In this document: positions 53,235 through 61,752 of the stretch, piece by piece
Position numbering within the stretch: position 1 is the stretch's first letter
Layout: each line of letters begins with the position of its first letter
Translations under genes and position numbers: made by a program
Origin: Salinarchaeum sp. Harcht-Bsk1
GTDB taxonomy: Archaea; Halobacteriota; Halobacteria; Halobacteriales; Salinarchaeaceae
Reading direction: 5' to 3'
Assembly: GCF_000403645.1 (NCBI RefSeq)
Contig: NC_021313.1
Coordinates: forward strand, 744,001 to 808,000
Length of the DNA stretch: 64,000 bases
Notes under the pieces: model-generated
Seen by the model: the letters and a program-made list of their open reading frames with translations, nothing else
Databases searched by the model: none
Told to the model about the DNA's origin: nothing

Positions 53235-54152
53235 GTGTCGCTGCTGCTCTCGCTGCTCGCGATGCTGGTCCTGCTCGCGGCGGGCATCGCCGCTCGCCGC
53301 GTAGGGATCCTCGACCCCACCCGCCGCGAACGGCTCAACGCCTTCGCGTACTACGTCGCGCTCCCCGCACTGATCCTCTCCTCGACGTACGACCAGCCAC
53401 TGTCAGAGGTGCTCTCCGGTCGGCTGGTGGTCGGCGTCGCCGGCACGCTCCTCGTGATCGCCGGCATCGCGACGCTCGTCTACCGTCGGGAGGTAGATCC
53501 GGGCGTCCGGAGCGTCGCCACGGTCCAGTCCTACCACTCGAACCTGGGCTACCTCGGCGTCCCGGTCGTCGCGACGACGTTCGGCGGGCTGGCGACCGCG
53601 AAGGCTGCGCTCATCCTCGGCGTCGCCGCGCTCGTCCAGATCGGCCTGACGATCACGATCCTCACGACCGCGAACGACGCCGAGGCGTCGCTCACCTCCG
53701 AACTCGGCGGCGTCGTGACGAACCCGGCGATCGTCTCGGTGATCGTCGGGCTCGCCGCCTCCGTGGCCGGGATCGCCATTCCCGAACTCGCGGACGCCGG
53801 TCTGGGCTACCTGGGCGAACTCGCCCTGCCGATCGCGCTGCTCTGCGTCGGCGCGGCGCTCACGCTCGAGGCCGACGAGATTCCCTTCGGCACTGTCAGC
53901 ACCGTCGTGGTCCTCAAACTCGTCGCGATGCCGATCGTCGCGCTCGGGGCCTTCTGGCTCGTCGGCGCGAACGACTCGACGATCCGCGCGGGCGTGGTGA
54001 TGATGGCGATGCCCTCCGCGGTCTCGACGTACGTCTTCGCGAGCGAACTCGGCGGCGACCGGAAACTCGCCTCGCTCAACGTCTTTGCGACCACGGTGTT
54101 CTCCGTGGGATCGCTGTTGCTCGTGGTGCAGATCGTCCGCGCGATCGTCTGA
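53235..54152 (+). CDS. AEC-family (auxin efflux carrier-like) transporter
   Basis: A 305-residue membrane protein starting at GTG 53235 (SLLLSLLAMLV). The frame is open further upstream, but that part is Arg/His-rich and not membrane-like. About ten helices are arranged in two inverted five-helix halves. Typical sequence: the N-terminal half with GILDPTRRERLNAFAYYVALPALI and the second half with MMAMPSAVSTYVFA, quoted as pieces FAYYVALPALI and MPSAVSTYVFA. AEC carriers export organic anions such as dicarboxylates or auxin-like acids; the substrate cannot be predicted. Confidence 0.88.
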   Translation: MSLLLSLLAMLVLLAAGIAARRVGILDPTRRERLNAFAYYVALPALILSSTYDQPLSEVLSGRLVVGVAGTLLVIAGIATLVYRREVDPGVRSVATVQSYHSNLGYLGVPVVATTFGGLATAKAALILGVAALVQIGLTITILTTANDAEASLTSELGGVVTNPAIVSVIVGLAASVAGIAIPELADAGLGYLGELALPIALLCVGAALTLEADEIPFGTVSTVVVLKLVAMPIVALGAFWLVGANDSTIRAGVVMMAMPSAVSTYVFASELGGDRKLASLNVFATTVFSVGSLLLVVQIVRAIV

Positions 54153-54216
54153 GCGGTTCCCCGATGCAATCAAGGAGAGCGTCGACCTCGGTGGCGATTC
54201 AGCCGGTGGGACCGAT

Positions 54217-54858
54217 TCAGCTGTCCATCTGCTCGTGGTATGCCGGGGTCCCCAGTTCGTGCAGCCCGCGGGAGTCCTCGCCGACGCCCTGGCGGAGGTC
54301 GTCGTGGTACGCGACGAGGCGTTCCTCGAGTTCCTCGTGCTGGCGAGCGAGGATCTGGACCGCCGAGAGCGCGGCGTTGAACGACTTTCCGGCGTCGACG
54401 GCGGTCAGCGGCGCGCCCTGGGGCATTCCGATCACCGAATCCACGGACTTCTCCTGGACCGGCACGCCGATCGTCGGGAGCGGGTAGGCGATCGACGCGG
54501 TCATGTTGGGGAGGTCGGCGGACTTCCCGCCGGCGCCCGCAATCAGGACGTCGAGGCCGCGGTCCGCGGCGGTCTCGGCGTAGGCCGTCATCAGGTCCGG
54601 CGTTCGGTGGGCGGAGGTGACGTACGTCTCGAAAGTGAATCGGGCTTCGGGCGGTTCGTCGTAGTCGGTCTGCTCCTCGAAGCCGAGGTGGTCGACGAGG
54701 GCGTCGTAGGCGCCGGGGCGCCGCCCGCCCGTCATCATCGTCTCGAGGTCGGAATCGGAGCCCATCACGATCCCGATCTCGGGCGTCTCCTCGGTCGGTC
54801 GATCGCGTTCGGCCTCCGCGCGAAGGTCGTCGATCAGGTCGGCGACGGAATCGGTCAT
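54217..54858 (-). CDS. purE: N5-carboxyaminoimidazole ribonucleotide mutase
   Basis: A 213-residue class I PurE, ATG at 54858. Active-site motifs: IGIVMGSDSDLETM, the His in YVTSAHRTPD and IAGAGGKSADLPNMTAS. It is longer than bacterial PurE (about 165) because of an insert between GSDSD and SAHRTP (residues about 45-75) and a C-terminal helix, both seen in haloarchaea. It lies 79 bp downstream of purK, same strand. Confidence 0.96.
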   Translation of the reverse strand: MTDSVADLIDDLRAEAERDRPTEETPEIGIVMGSDSDLETMMTGGRRPGAYDALVDHLGFEEQTDYDEPPEARFTFETYVTSAHRTPDLMTAYAETAADRGLDVLIAGAGGKSADLPNMTASIAYPLPTIGVPVQEKSVDSVIGMPQGAPLTAVDAGKSFNAALSAVQILARQHEELEERLVAYHDDLRQGVGEDSRGLHELGTPAYHEQMDS

Positions 54859-54937
54859 GATCGGGGGTTGGCGACGGGGGGCAATCAAACGCGGTGGTCC
54901 GCAGCGAGCGACCGCGGACGGACGACGGGAAACCGAT

Positions 54938-56155
54938 TCAGGAGAAAGTCACATCGTCCCGCAGGTCGCGAACGAGGTCGAGCAGTTCGCCGCGGTCCTC
55001 GATCCCGGTGCCGTCGCCGGTCAGCGTCACGTGCCCGAGTTTGCGAAGGGGCCGGACCTCGCGCTTGCCGTACCAGTGGAGGTGCGCGCCGCCGGTGGCG
55101 AGCAGGTCGTCGACGCCGCGGACCGGTACGGCGTCCGGCGTGTCACCGACGGATTCCTGGGCGATCGGCCGCGCGCGGTCGGAGTCACCCAATAGATTCG
55201 CCATCACCGTCGGCGAGCGGACGTCGGTGTTCCCGAGTGGGAGCCCGAGCACCGCGCGGACGTGGTTCTCGAACTGCGAGGTGATCGCGCCCTCGATGGT
55301 CCAGTGCCCGGAGTTGTGCGGACGAGGGGCGATCTCGTTGACCGTGATTCGCGCGCCGTCCTCGCGCGGTTCGCTGTGCTCGAACAGTTCGATGCCGTAA
55401 ACGCCGCGGCCCTCGAGCAATTCGAGCACGTCCGCGGCGACGGACTGGGCCTCCTCGAGGACGGCGTCGTCGGCACGTGCGGGCGCGACGGTCTCGCGGA
55501 GGATCTCTTCGCGGTGGACGTTCTCGCCAGCGGGGAAGGCGTCGGTCGCCTCGGCGCCAGCGACGCCGATCACGGAGAGTTCGCGCTCGAAGTCGACGAA
55601 GCGCTCGGCCATCGCCGGGCCGCCGATTTCCTCCATCGCTCGCTCGGCGTCGGCGGCGGACTCGACGGGGAAGTTCCCTCGGCCGTCGTAACCGCCGGTG
55701 CGGGCCTTGAGCATCAGCGATGCGCCGAGGTCGTCGATTGCCGCGCGGAGGTCGTCGGCGTCATCGACCTCGCGGAACTCGGGTACTGGAATCCCGGCGT
55801 CTCGCAGGCTGCGCTTCTGGACGAGTTTGTCCTCGATCGTCCGGAGCGTATCGGGCTTCGGGTGGACCGGAACGCCAGCCTCCTCGGCGGCGCGCTCCAG
55901 GCCCTCGGGATCGGTTAGCTCGATCTCGAACGTGAGCGCGTCGGAACGCTCGGCGAGTTCGGCGATCGCGTCGGCGTCGTCGAAGTCCGCGACGAGCTGG
56001 TCGCGGGCGACCGACGACGCGGGACAGTCCGGCGTCGGATCGAGCACGATCACCTCGACGCCCAGCGGCGAGGCCGCCTCGGCGAGCATTCGGCCGAGTT
56101 GCCCGCCGCCGACGATCCCCAGGGTTCGACCGGGCGGCGTCAACGAGGTCGTCAT
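54938..56155 (-). CDS. purK: 5-(carboxyamino)imidazole ribonucleotide synthase
   Basis: A 405-residue ATP-grasp enzyme that carboxylates AIR with bicarbonate in purine synthesis. Motifs: LGIVGGGQLGRML, the ATP-grasp loop LKARTGGYDGRGN, and NEIAPRPHNSGHWTIEGA. With purE it forms purKE. The C-terminal region GAHLHWYGKREVRPLRKLGH is typical of PurK. Confidence 0.97.
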   Translation of the reverse strand: MTTSLTPPGRTLGIVGGGQLGRMLAEAASPLGVEVIVLDPTPDCPASSVARDQLVADFDDADAIAELAERSDALTFEIELTDPEGLERAAEEAGVPVHPKPDTLRTIEDKLVQKRSLRDAGIPVPEFREVDDADDLRAAIDDLGASLMLKARTGGYDGRGNFPVESAADAERAMEEIGGPAMAERFVDFERELSVIGVAGAEATDAFPAGENVHREEILRETVAPARADDAVLEEAQSVAADVLELLEGRGVYGIELFEHSEPREDGARITVNEIAPRPHNSGHWTIEGAITSQFENHVRAVLGLPLGNTDVRSPTVMANLLGDSDRARPIAQESVGDTPDAVPVRGVDDLLATGGAHLHWYGKREVRPLRKLGHVTLTGDGTGIEDRGELLDLVRDLRDDVTFS

Positions 56156-56309
56156 ATGGGCGAGCGTTCTCCGAGCGGGCCATTAAGGATTGAGATCCGG
56201 GATCGCGATCGATGCGGTCGCAGCCGGCCGAGGCGCCAGATCGTGCGAACAGGTGGCGTGGCCAGTCCGGAGCGACAAGGTTGATACGAACGCGGGCGAA
56301 GCGAGATCC

Positions 56310-56507
56310 ATGTCGACCGAGATCACCGTCGAAGGCATGACCTGTGAGGGCTGTGAGGAAGTCGTCGAAGAGGCACTCGAGATGGCCGACGGCGTCGAGT
56401 CCGCCGAGGCCGACCGCTACGAGGACACCGCGACCGTCGAAGGCGACGCCGACGTCGAGGTCCTCGTCGACAAGGTCGAGATGGCGGGCTACGAAGGCTC
56501 GGCCTGA
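56310..56507 (+). CDS. CopZ-like heavy-metal-associated (HMA) domain protein
   Basis: A 65-residue ferredoxin-like HMA domain with the metal site GMTCEGCEE (Cys about 12 and 15) and the closing MAGYEGSA. It is a cytosolic Cu(I) chaperone candidate that would hand copper to P-type ATPases such as the one at the window start. It is a monocistronic gene between purK (divergent) and a UDG-like gene. The acid-rich surface is normal for a halophile. Confidence 0.93.
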   Translation: MSTEITVEGMTCEGCEEVVEEALEMADGVESAEADRYEDTATVEGDADVEVLVDKVEMAGYEGSA

Positions 56508-56577
56508 ACGCCGGAACGACGCCCGGATTCGAGCGGAACCGATTCCGTTTTGACGCCTCCGTAGCCTATCGAACAGC

Positions 56578-57294
56578 GTGCAGAACGTCACGGACCGGAC
56601 GAGCAATCCCTTCGGAATGTCCCCGCCCTGCGAGCACCGCTGCTCGGCGGACGTCGAGGCCGTCTTCGGCTACGGCGACGCCAACGCGGACGTGCACGTC
56701 GTCGGTGACCACCCCGGCGTCCACGGCGGCGCCGAGACCGGCGTCCCATTCTCGGGCACGGACACGGGACTGGCCGTCCATGAGGTGCTGGAAGCCGTCG
56801 ACCTCCTGTCCGACCCCGGTAACGAGCCGAGGCCCGAAGGTACCTATCTGAGCTACCTCCACATGTGCTGCCCCGCGACCGGAGAGACGCCCTCGCCCGC
56901 GGACTACGCCGACCTCGAGCCGTTCTTCGACGCCGAACTCCGCGCGATCGCCGCGCACGTCCTCGTTCCCGTCGGGGAACGCGCGACGGCCCACGTCCTC
57001 AAACACTTCACCGCCGAGCCCTACGCCGACGTCGCCCTCGACGGGACCGCCGAACGCGCCGGCTTCGACGACGTCGCTGCGGGCGAGGCCCATCTCGACA
57101 TGGACGCCCTCCACGCGAGGGAGGTCAAGGGCAGTGGCTGGCTGGTCCTGCCACTCCAGGACCCCAGCGAGTGGGATGAAGAGGGTCGCGAGGCCGCGAT
57201 CGACGGGTTGGAGACGCTCCTCTCGCGTGACTACCGGCAGACGACCGATCTCGGACGGTTCCTGGCGACCGACGAGTCGTATCTGGTCCGATAG
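56578..57294 (+). CDS. Divergent uracil-DNA-glycosylase-fold protein
   Basis: A 238-residue protein, GTG start at 56578. It shows a UDG-superfamily layout: VHVVGDHPGVHGG in place of the GEAPG water-activating loop, then TGVPFSGTDTG and a Cys-rich TYLSYLHMCCPATGETPSPADY, quoted as VVGDHPG, GVPFSG and LHMCCPA. N-terminal Cys in PCEHRC and the CC pair could bind a 4Fe-4S cluster as in families 4 and 5. The canonical second His motif is not obvious, so activity is uncertain. Haloarchaeal homologs are usually called UDG family proteins. Confidence 0.75.
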   Translation: MQNVTDRTSNPFGMSPPCEHRCSADVEAVFGYGDANADVHVVGDHPGVHGGAETGVPFSGTDTGLAVHEVLEAVDLLSDPGNEPRPEGTYLSYLHMCCPATGETPSPADYADLEPFFDAELRAIAAHVLVPVGERATAHVLKHFTAEPYADVALDGTAERAGFDDVAAGEAHLDMDALHAREVKGSGWLVLPLQDPSEWDEEGREAAIDGLETLLSRDYRQTTDLGRFLATDESYLVR

Positions 57295-57406
57295 TCGCCG
57301 GTTCGTCGGGGAAGCCGGCGGGGTTCAGCGGCCGGACGTGGTTGCAGCCTTCGGTAGCTGGGTTGCAGCGGGGCTGACGACGCAACGGCGCGTCGCGGGA
57401 CCTGAT

Positions 57407-58579
57407 TCAGGAAAACAGCACAGCCTTCAACTTCGGCCGTACGAATGCGCTGAGCATCATTACGACCAGTGCGCCGAAGGGAAGCAGCCCGAACAGTGCG
57501 AGTTCGGCGGTCAGCGGCACGTCAATAGTGGCGCCAGCCGCGAGCCCCGCGGCCGGTCCCAGGACGGCCACCGGGTAGAGATAGGTCGGCTTCCAGCCCG
57601 GCGAGAGCCGGGTGAGATAGACGAGCAGGAAGACGACCGTCGGGAGTAGCACGGTGCCGAGCGCGACGAGCACGCCACCGGCGAGCACCGTCGTCTCTGG
57701 CGACGAGCTCGAGACGAGCGCACCGATCGTGGCGTCGTAGACGATCGGGACGGCCTCGCGTTCGAGTGCGGCCGAGAGCGCGGTGGCGTCGGTGCCAGCG
57801 GCACTGATCCGGTCCGCGAGGGAGCCGAAGGCATCGGCGTGCTTCAGGACTACCGCAGCCAGCCCCATCGCGTACACGAGCATGACGAAGTACAGCAACG
57901 GCCAGCCGACGGCCCGGCGCGCCCAGTCGTGGCGGGCGACGAAGTCGACGATCGGATCGTCGGCGTAAGCGACGCTCCGTCTGGAGGTAGTGGCACCCGC
58001 ACCGTCGGAGGCAGCACGCTGGGAGCGAGTCGAGGACGCGTTCGGCGCGCTCGTCCTCGCACTGCCGGTGCTCGACCCCGTCGAGGAGGATCGACCGGAG
58101 CCCGTGCTCGTGGCACTCGTACTCGACGTCGAGGTCGACGTGTTCGCACTGCTCGTCGACGTGCTCGAACTACCCGTCGACCTGCTCGCACTGCCCGCAG
58201 AGGTGCTCGTCGACGATCGGCTACTCCTGCTCGACGTGCTCCCCGTAGACGAGGAACCGCTCGTAGTGGACGTGGTTCCAGAACTGCTCCCCGACGAGCG
58301 ACTCGATCCGCTATCGGGCGCCCACTTCTCGGGGTCCGGCAGGCCCGAGAGCCGTTTCGCGACGTAGTCGATGTGGCCCATCCGGTCGTAGGCGTTGCGC
58401 TCGACCGGATCCCCGAGCGTGTCGTAGGCCTTCTTCACCGCCGTAAACTGGGCGTTGGCGCGGGGATCGTCGTTGTGGTCGGGGTGGTACTCCCGGACCT
58501 TCTCGCGGAACGCGGTCTTGATCTCGTCCTGTGACGCGTCCCTGGGCACCTCGAGCAGGGCGTAGAAGTCATCCGCCAT
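57407..58579 (-). CDS. J-domain membrane protein with long Ser/Thr-rich linker
   Basis: A 390-residue protein. The N-terminal J domain (about 1-70; FYALLEVPRDASQDEIKTAF, YHPDHND with the HPD motif) would stimulate Hsp70/DnaK. Residues about 85-200 are an almost pure Ser/Thr/Gly/Ala/Arg linker. Four membrane helices follow (about 218-245, 290-315, 325-348 and 355-378). There is no DnaJ Cys-rich domain. It may recruit DnaK to the membrane. Arg and Ala are the only frequent non-Ser/Thr residues in the linker, and acidic residues are nearly absent, unusual for a halophile. Confidence 0.88.
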   Translation of the reverse strand: MADDFYALLEVPRDASQDEIKTAFREKVREYHPDHNDDPRANAQFTAVKKAYDTLGDPVERNAYDRMGHIDYVAKRLSGLPDPEKWAPDSGSSRSSGSSSGTTSTTSGSSSTGSTSSRSSRSSTSTSAGSASRSTGSSSTSTSSANTSTSTSSTSATSTGSGRSSSTGSSTGSARTSAPNASSTRSQRAASDGAGATTSRRSVAYADDPIVDFVARHDWARRAVGWPLLYFVMLVYAMGLAAVVLKHADAFGSLADRISAAGTDATALSAALEREAVPIVYDATIGALVSSSSPETTVLAGGVLVALGTVLLPTVVFLLVYLTRLSPGWKPTYLYPVAVLGPAAGLAAGATIDVPLTAELALFGLLPFGALVVMMLSAFVRPKLKAVLFS

Positions 58580-58699
58580 ACGAGGTCCCCTCCATACCCT
58601 GCGGGAACGTGCCCAGGTTTATAATTATCATGGCACGGCGTCGGGGTCGTTCCTGAGAGGCGGGGGAGTCCGTAAAAAAGGATCGTCGTCCCAGACGAC

Positions 58700-60400
58700 T
58701 CACTCGAACTCCGAGAGCGTCGTCTGATCGGGTGGCTGGCCGATCGGTTCCGGATCGGCGCGTTCGGCGGGGCCGTCGGACCAGACCCGATCGAGGACCG
58801 ACTGACCTGGCTGCCCGTCGTCCGGCGATTCTGTGGATGATTCGTCCGGCGGTCCGGCGGAGGATGTGTTCGGCGATTCGGTGGGAGGTGTGTCCGGCGA
58901 TTCGGTGGACTGGGTCGTGAACGACGTTGTTGACGGCGCGCCTGGCGACTCCGTGTGCGATCCCGTCGAGGATGCTGCGGGCGATTCCGCCGACGAGTCC
59001 AGTGTCGATTCCGCCGACGAGTCCAGTGTCGATTCCGTCGGCGAGTCTCCTGGCGAACCCAGCGGCGATTCCGGCGGTGATTCCATAGGCGAGTCCGCTG
59101 GCGAATCCATCGAGGAGTCCGCGGACGCGTCCGTTCCCACTTCGGCTGGTTCGACCGCTTCCCGATCGTCGGGATCGGTCGCCGTCGAGTCGCCGTCCCA
59201 GCCGCCGAGCGTCGACTGGTCGGCGTCGGCGAAGGAGAGGTTCGAGACGCGAACGCCGACTTTCCGCGGCGTCGCGTCCTCGAACTCTTCGAGGAGGTCT
59301 ATCGCGACCGTCTCGACGAGGTCGGGGTCGTCGACAGGGCCCGGTAACGACTGGGCTCTCGTGTTCACGTCGAACGGCGGCGTGACGACCTTGATCCCGA
59401 TCGTCCGGTAGAGGGCCTCTTTCGACCGGGCGCGCTCTGCCACGGCCTCCGCGAGCGTGCGGATTCGCTGCTCGACGGCGTCGAAGTCGTCCTCGGCGCC
59501 GCCGAGGGAGGACTCACGGGAGAGGCTCTTCGGGCGGCCTCGCGGCTCGACGCTCCGTGGATCGATCCCGCGGGCCCGTTCGTAGAGTTCGAGCCCCCGA
59601 TCGCCCCACTGCTCGTGGACCCACTCCCGATCCGCGTCGGCGAGGTCGGCGACGGTCTCGATTCCGTGCTCGCGGAGGGTCGACGCAGTGACCGGCCCGA
59701 TCCCGTGGAGGTCGTCGATCGGCAACGGCGCGAGAAACGCCTCTACGTCGCCGGGTTCGACGACGACCAGGCCGTCGGGCTTGTCGTGGTCGGAGGCGAC
59801 CTTGGCAGCGTGCATCGTCGGTGCGACGCCGACGCTCGCGGTCAGGCCCACCTCTCGGTCGATCCGCTGCTTGACGTGGCGGGCGTAGCCCTCGACGACC
59901 GACCACTCGGTGCGATCTGTGACGTCGAGATACGCCTCGTCGATCGACACTTCGCGGACGGTCTCCGCGCAGTTGTGGAGGATTTCCTTGATCTCCGCCG
60001 CGATCTCCTGGTAGTATGCCATGTCGACGGGGCGGTAGTAGCCGACTGCGTCGGGACCGTCGCTCTCCGCCTCGATTCCATCCGGGTGATCGGCCGCCCG
60101 CGGGAGCCGCTCCAGCGCAGTCGAGATGGCTTGCGCGCTCTCGACGCCGTGCTCGCGAGCCTCGTAGCTCGCCGTGGCGACGGCGCCGTCGGGCTGTCCT
60201 CCCTCGTAGCCCATGCCAACGACGAGGGGCTTTCCCGCCAGCTTCGGCTCCCGGAGGCGCTCACAGGCCGCGTAGAAGCAGTCGAGATCGACGTGGAGAA
60301 CGATGCGGTCCTCGTCGTCGCCGGTCTCGACGCCCGGGAGCGTCGGCCCCTGCTGCACGGTCGAGTCTTCGTAGTACGCCCCGGTTACTCTGTCGGTCAC
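58700..60400 (-). CDS. dinB: DNA polymerase IV (Y-family) with repeat linker and PIP box
   Basis: A 566-residue translesion polymerase, GTG at 60400. Catalytic motifs: VLHVDLDCFYAACE and REVSIDEAYLDVT, which supply the metal-binding acids; HhH motif GIGPVTASTLREHGI; little-finger domain to about residue 400. Residues about 410-545 are a Ser/Pro/Glu/Thr-rich linker with repeated SPxESP-type units. The protein ends QTTLSEFE, a PCNA-interacting QxxLxxF motif. Typical DinB is about 350-420 residues, so the linker accounts for the excess. It is divergent from nirK. Confidence 0.95.
   Translation of the reverse strand: MTDRVTGAYYEDSTVQQGPTLPGVETGDDEDRIVLHVDLDCFYAACERLREPKLAGKPLVVGMGYEGGQPDGAVATASYEAREHGVESAQAISTALERLPRAADHPDGIEAESDGPDAVGYYRPVDMAYYQEIAAEIKEILHNCAETVREVSIDEAYLDVTDRTEWSVVEGYARHVKQRIDREVGLTASVGVAPTMHAAKVASDHDKPDGLVVVEPGDVEAFLAPLPIDDLHGIGPVTASTLREHGIETVADLADADREWVHEQWGDRGLELYERARGIDPRSVEPRGRPKSLSRESSLGGAEDDFDAVEQRIRTLAEAVAERARSKEALYRTIGIKVVTPPFDVNTRAQSLPGPVDDPDLVETVAIDLLEEFEDATPRKVGVRVSNLSFADADQSTLGGWDGDSTATDPDDREAVEPAEVGTDASADSSMDSPADSPMESPPESPLGSPGDSPTESTLDSSAESTLDSSAESPAASSTGSHTESPGAPSTTSFTTQSTESPDTPPTESPNTSSAGPPDESSTESPDDGQPGQSVLDRVWSDGPAERADPEPIGQPPDQTTLSEFE
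58983..59054 (-). repeat. 24-bp coding repeats in the dinB linker
   Basis: Two identical 24-bp units (58983-59006 and 59007-59030) are followed by a diverged third (59031-59054). They encode ESTLDSSA-type octapeptides. The surrounding linker shows older, more diverged units of the same kind. Confidence 0.85.
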
Positions 60401-60524
60401 CCGGAGAACCCGGAGCGAGCGCTCCCGGGGATCCGGGTATCACCACTACGTCTATCGATTCCCAATTTTTGGGTACACCTAGAACATCTTCGGGCCCCGG
60501 CCCGGGGTTCGAGAAACTGCATGA

Positions 60525-60540
60525 CCCGTATATCTACGGG
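60525..60540 (+). promoter_or_regulatory. nirK promoter palindrome overlapping the TATA-like box
   Basis: CCCGTATATCTACGGG has perfect 6-bp arms (CCCGTA / TACGGG) around TATC. Its centre contains the TATA-like TATATC, about 30 nt before the expected transcription start and 41 nt before the nirK ATG. A purine-rich GAGGTG lies about 8 nt before the ATG, so nirK is probably translated from a leader of about 12 nt. Confidence 0.55.
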
Positions 60541-60573
60541 AGCCTCCAGATTGACCTGTAGAGGTGACCACCC

Positions 60574-61668
60574 ATGGAATTCCCAGACAGCTCCCGACGG
60601 GGGATCATGACGGCACTCGGTGCTGGCGCAGCACTCGGACTGGCAGGGTGTATTTCCACGCCGGCTGACGGCGAAGTGAGCGCGAACGAGAGCGATCCCG
60701 TGACCCAGCAGGAGGAAGAGTCGCTCGACGCCGCGAAGGAGACCGACCTCGACCGCATCGCCGCGGACCCCGAGGACATCCCGGACCCGGTGGACTGGTC
60801 CACCCCGCGCAGGCACGAGATCAGCATGACGACCACCGAACGGACCGCAGAGATCGAACCCGGCGTCACGTTCGACTACATGACCTTCGACGATCGGGTG
60901 CCGGGGCCGATGGTCCGGGTCCGCCGCGGGGACACGGTGCACCTGACCCTCGAGAACGCCGAGGAGAACGCCATGCCGCACAACGTCGACTTCCACGCGG
61001 TCTACGGCCCCGGCGGCGGTGCGGACGACACCACCATCAGCCCGGGTGAGACCGCCGAGATCGAGTTCACGGCGATGTACCCCGGCGTCCACGTATACCA
61101 CTGCGCGGTCCCGAACATGGACCACCACATCAGCGCCGGGATGTACGGCGCGATCCTGGTCGAGCCGGAGGACGGCCTCCCCGAGGTCGACCGCGAGCTG
61201 TACTTCGGACAGAACGAGATCTACACGAACGGTGCGCCGGGCGAAGAGGGTCACCACAGCTTCGATTACGAGGCGATGAAGGCCGAGGAGCCGACCTACG
61301 TGACCCTCAACGGCGAAGCGTACGCATTCACCGGGGACGGGTACGGTCCCGTCACCGTGGACAAGGGCGAGCGCGTCCGGATCTTCCACGCCAGCGGCGG
61401 ACCCAACCTCACCAGCTCCTGGCACGCGATCGGGAACGTCTGGGAGACGTACTACCCCAACGGCGCGCTGGCGTCCGATCCCGACCACTACGTCGAGACG
61501 GGGCCCGTCGTGCCAGGCTCCGTCGGCGCGGCCGTGATCGACACGCCGGTGCCCGGTCCTATCAAGCTCGTCGACCACGCGCTCTCCCGCGTCGTCCACC
61601 GGGGGATGCTCGGAGTGATCCAGGTCGAAGGCGAACCCGAACCCGAGATCTTCAATCCCGATCCCTGA
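60574..61668 (+). CDS. nirK: Copper-containing nitrite reductase
   Basis: A 364-residue Tat-exported lipoprotein-like enzyme (RRGIMTALGAGAALGLAGC, lipobox Cys about residue 26) that reduces nitrite to NO. Two cupredoxin domains are present. Type 1 and type 2 copper ligands are visible in MPHNVDFHAVYG (type 1 His, catalytic Asp and type 2 His), YHCAVPNMDHHISAGMYG (type 2 His, type 1 Cys, His and Met) and VDHALSR (type 2 His). Electron donors could be the halocyanins in this window. It is divergent from dinB and stands alone, without norB or other denitrification enzymes beside it. Confidence 0.96.
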   Translation: MEFPDSSRRGIMTALGAGAALGLAGCISTPADGEVSANESDPVTQQEEESLDAAKETDLDRIAADPEDIPDPVDWSTPRRHEISMTTTERTAEIEPGVTFDYMTFDDRVPGPMVRVRRGDTVHLTLENAEENAMPHNVDFHAVYGPGGGADDTTISPGETAEIEFTAMYPGVHVYHCAVPNMDHHISAGMYGAILVEPEDGLPEVDRELYFGQNEIYTNGAPGEEGHHSFDYEAMKAEEPTYVTLNGEAYAFTGDGYGPVTVDKGERVRIFHASGGPNLTSSWHAIGNVWETYYPNGALASDPDHYVETGPVVPGSVGAAVIDTPVPGPIKLVDHALSRVVHRGMLGVIQVEGEPEPEIFNPDP

Positions 61669-61752
61669 GACAGGGGCCGGGCGGTCGCCGTCCGCGACCC
61701 GGACCAATCCAAGACGAAAACACGGATAACGGGGGCCCTCGAAGCTCCTCGC

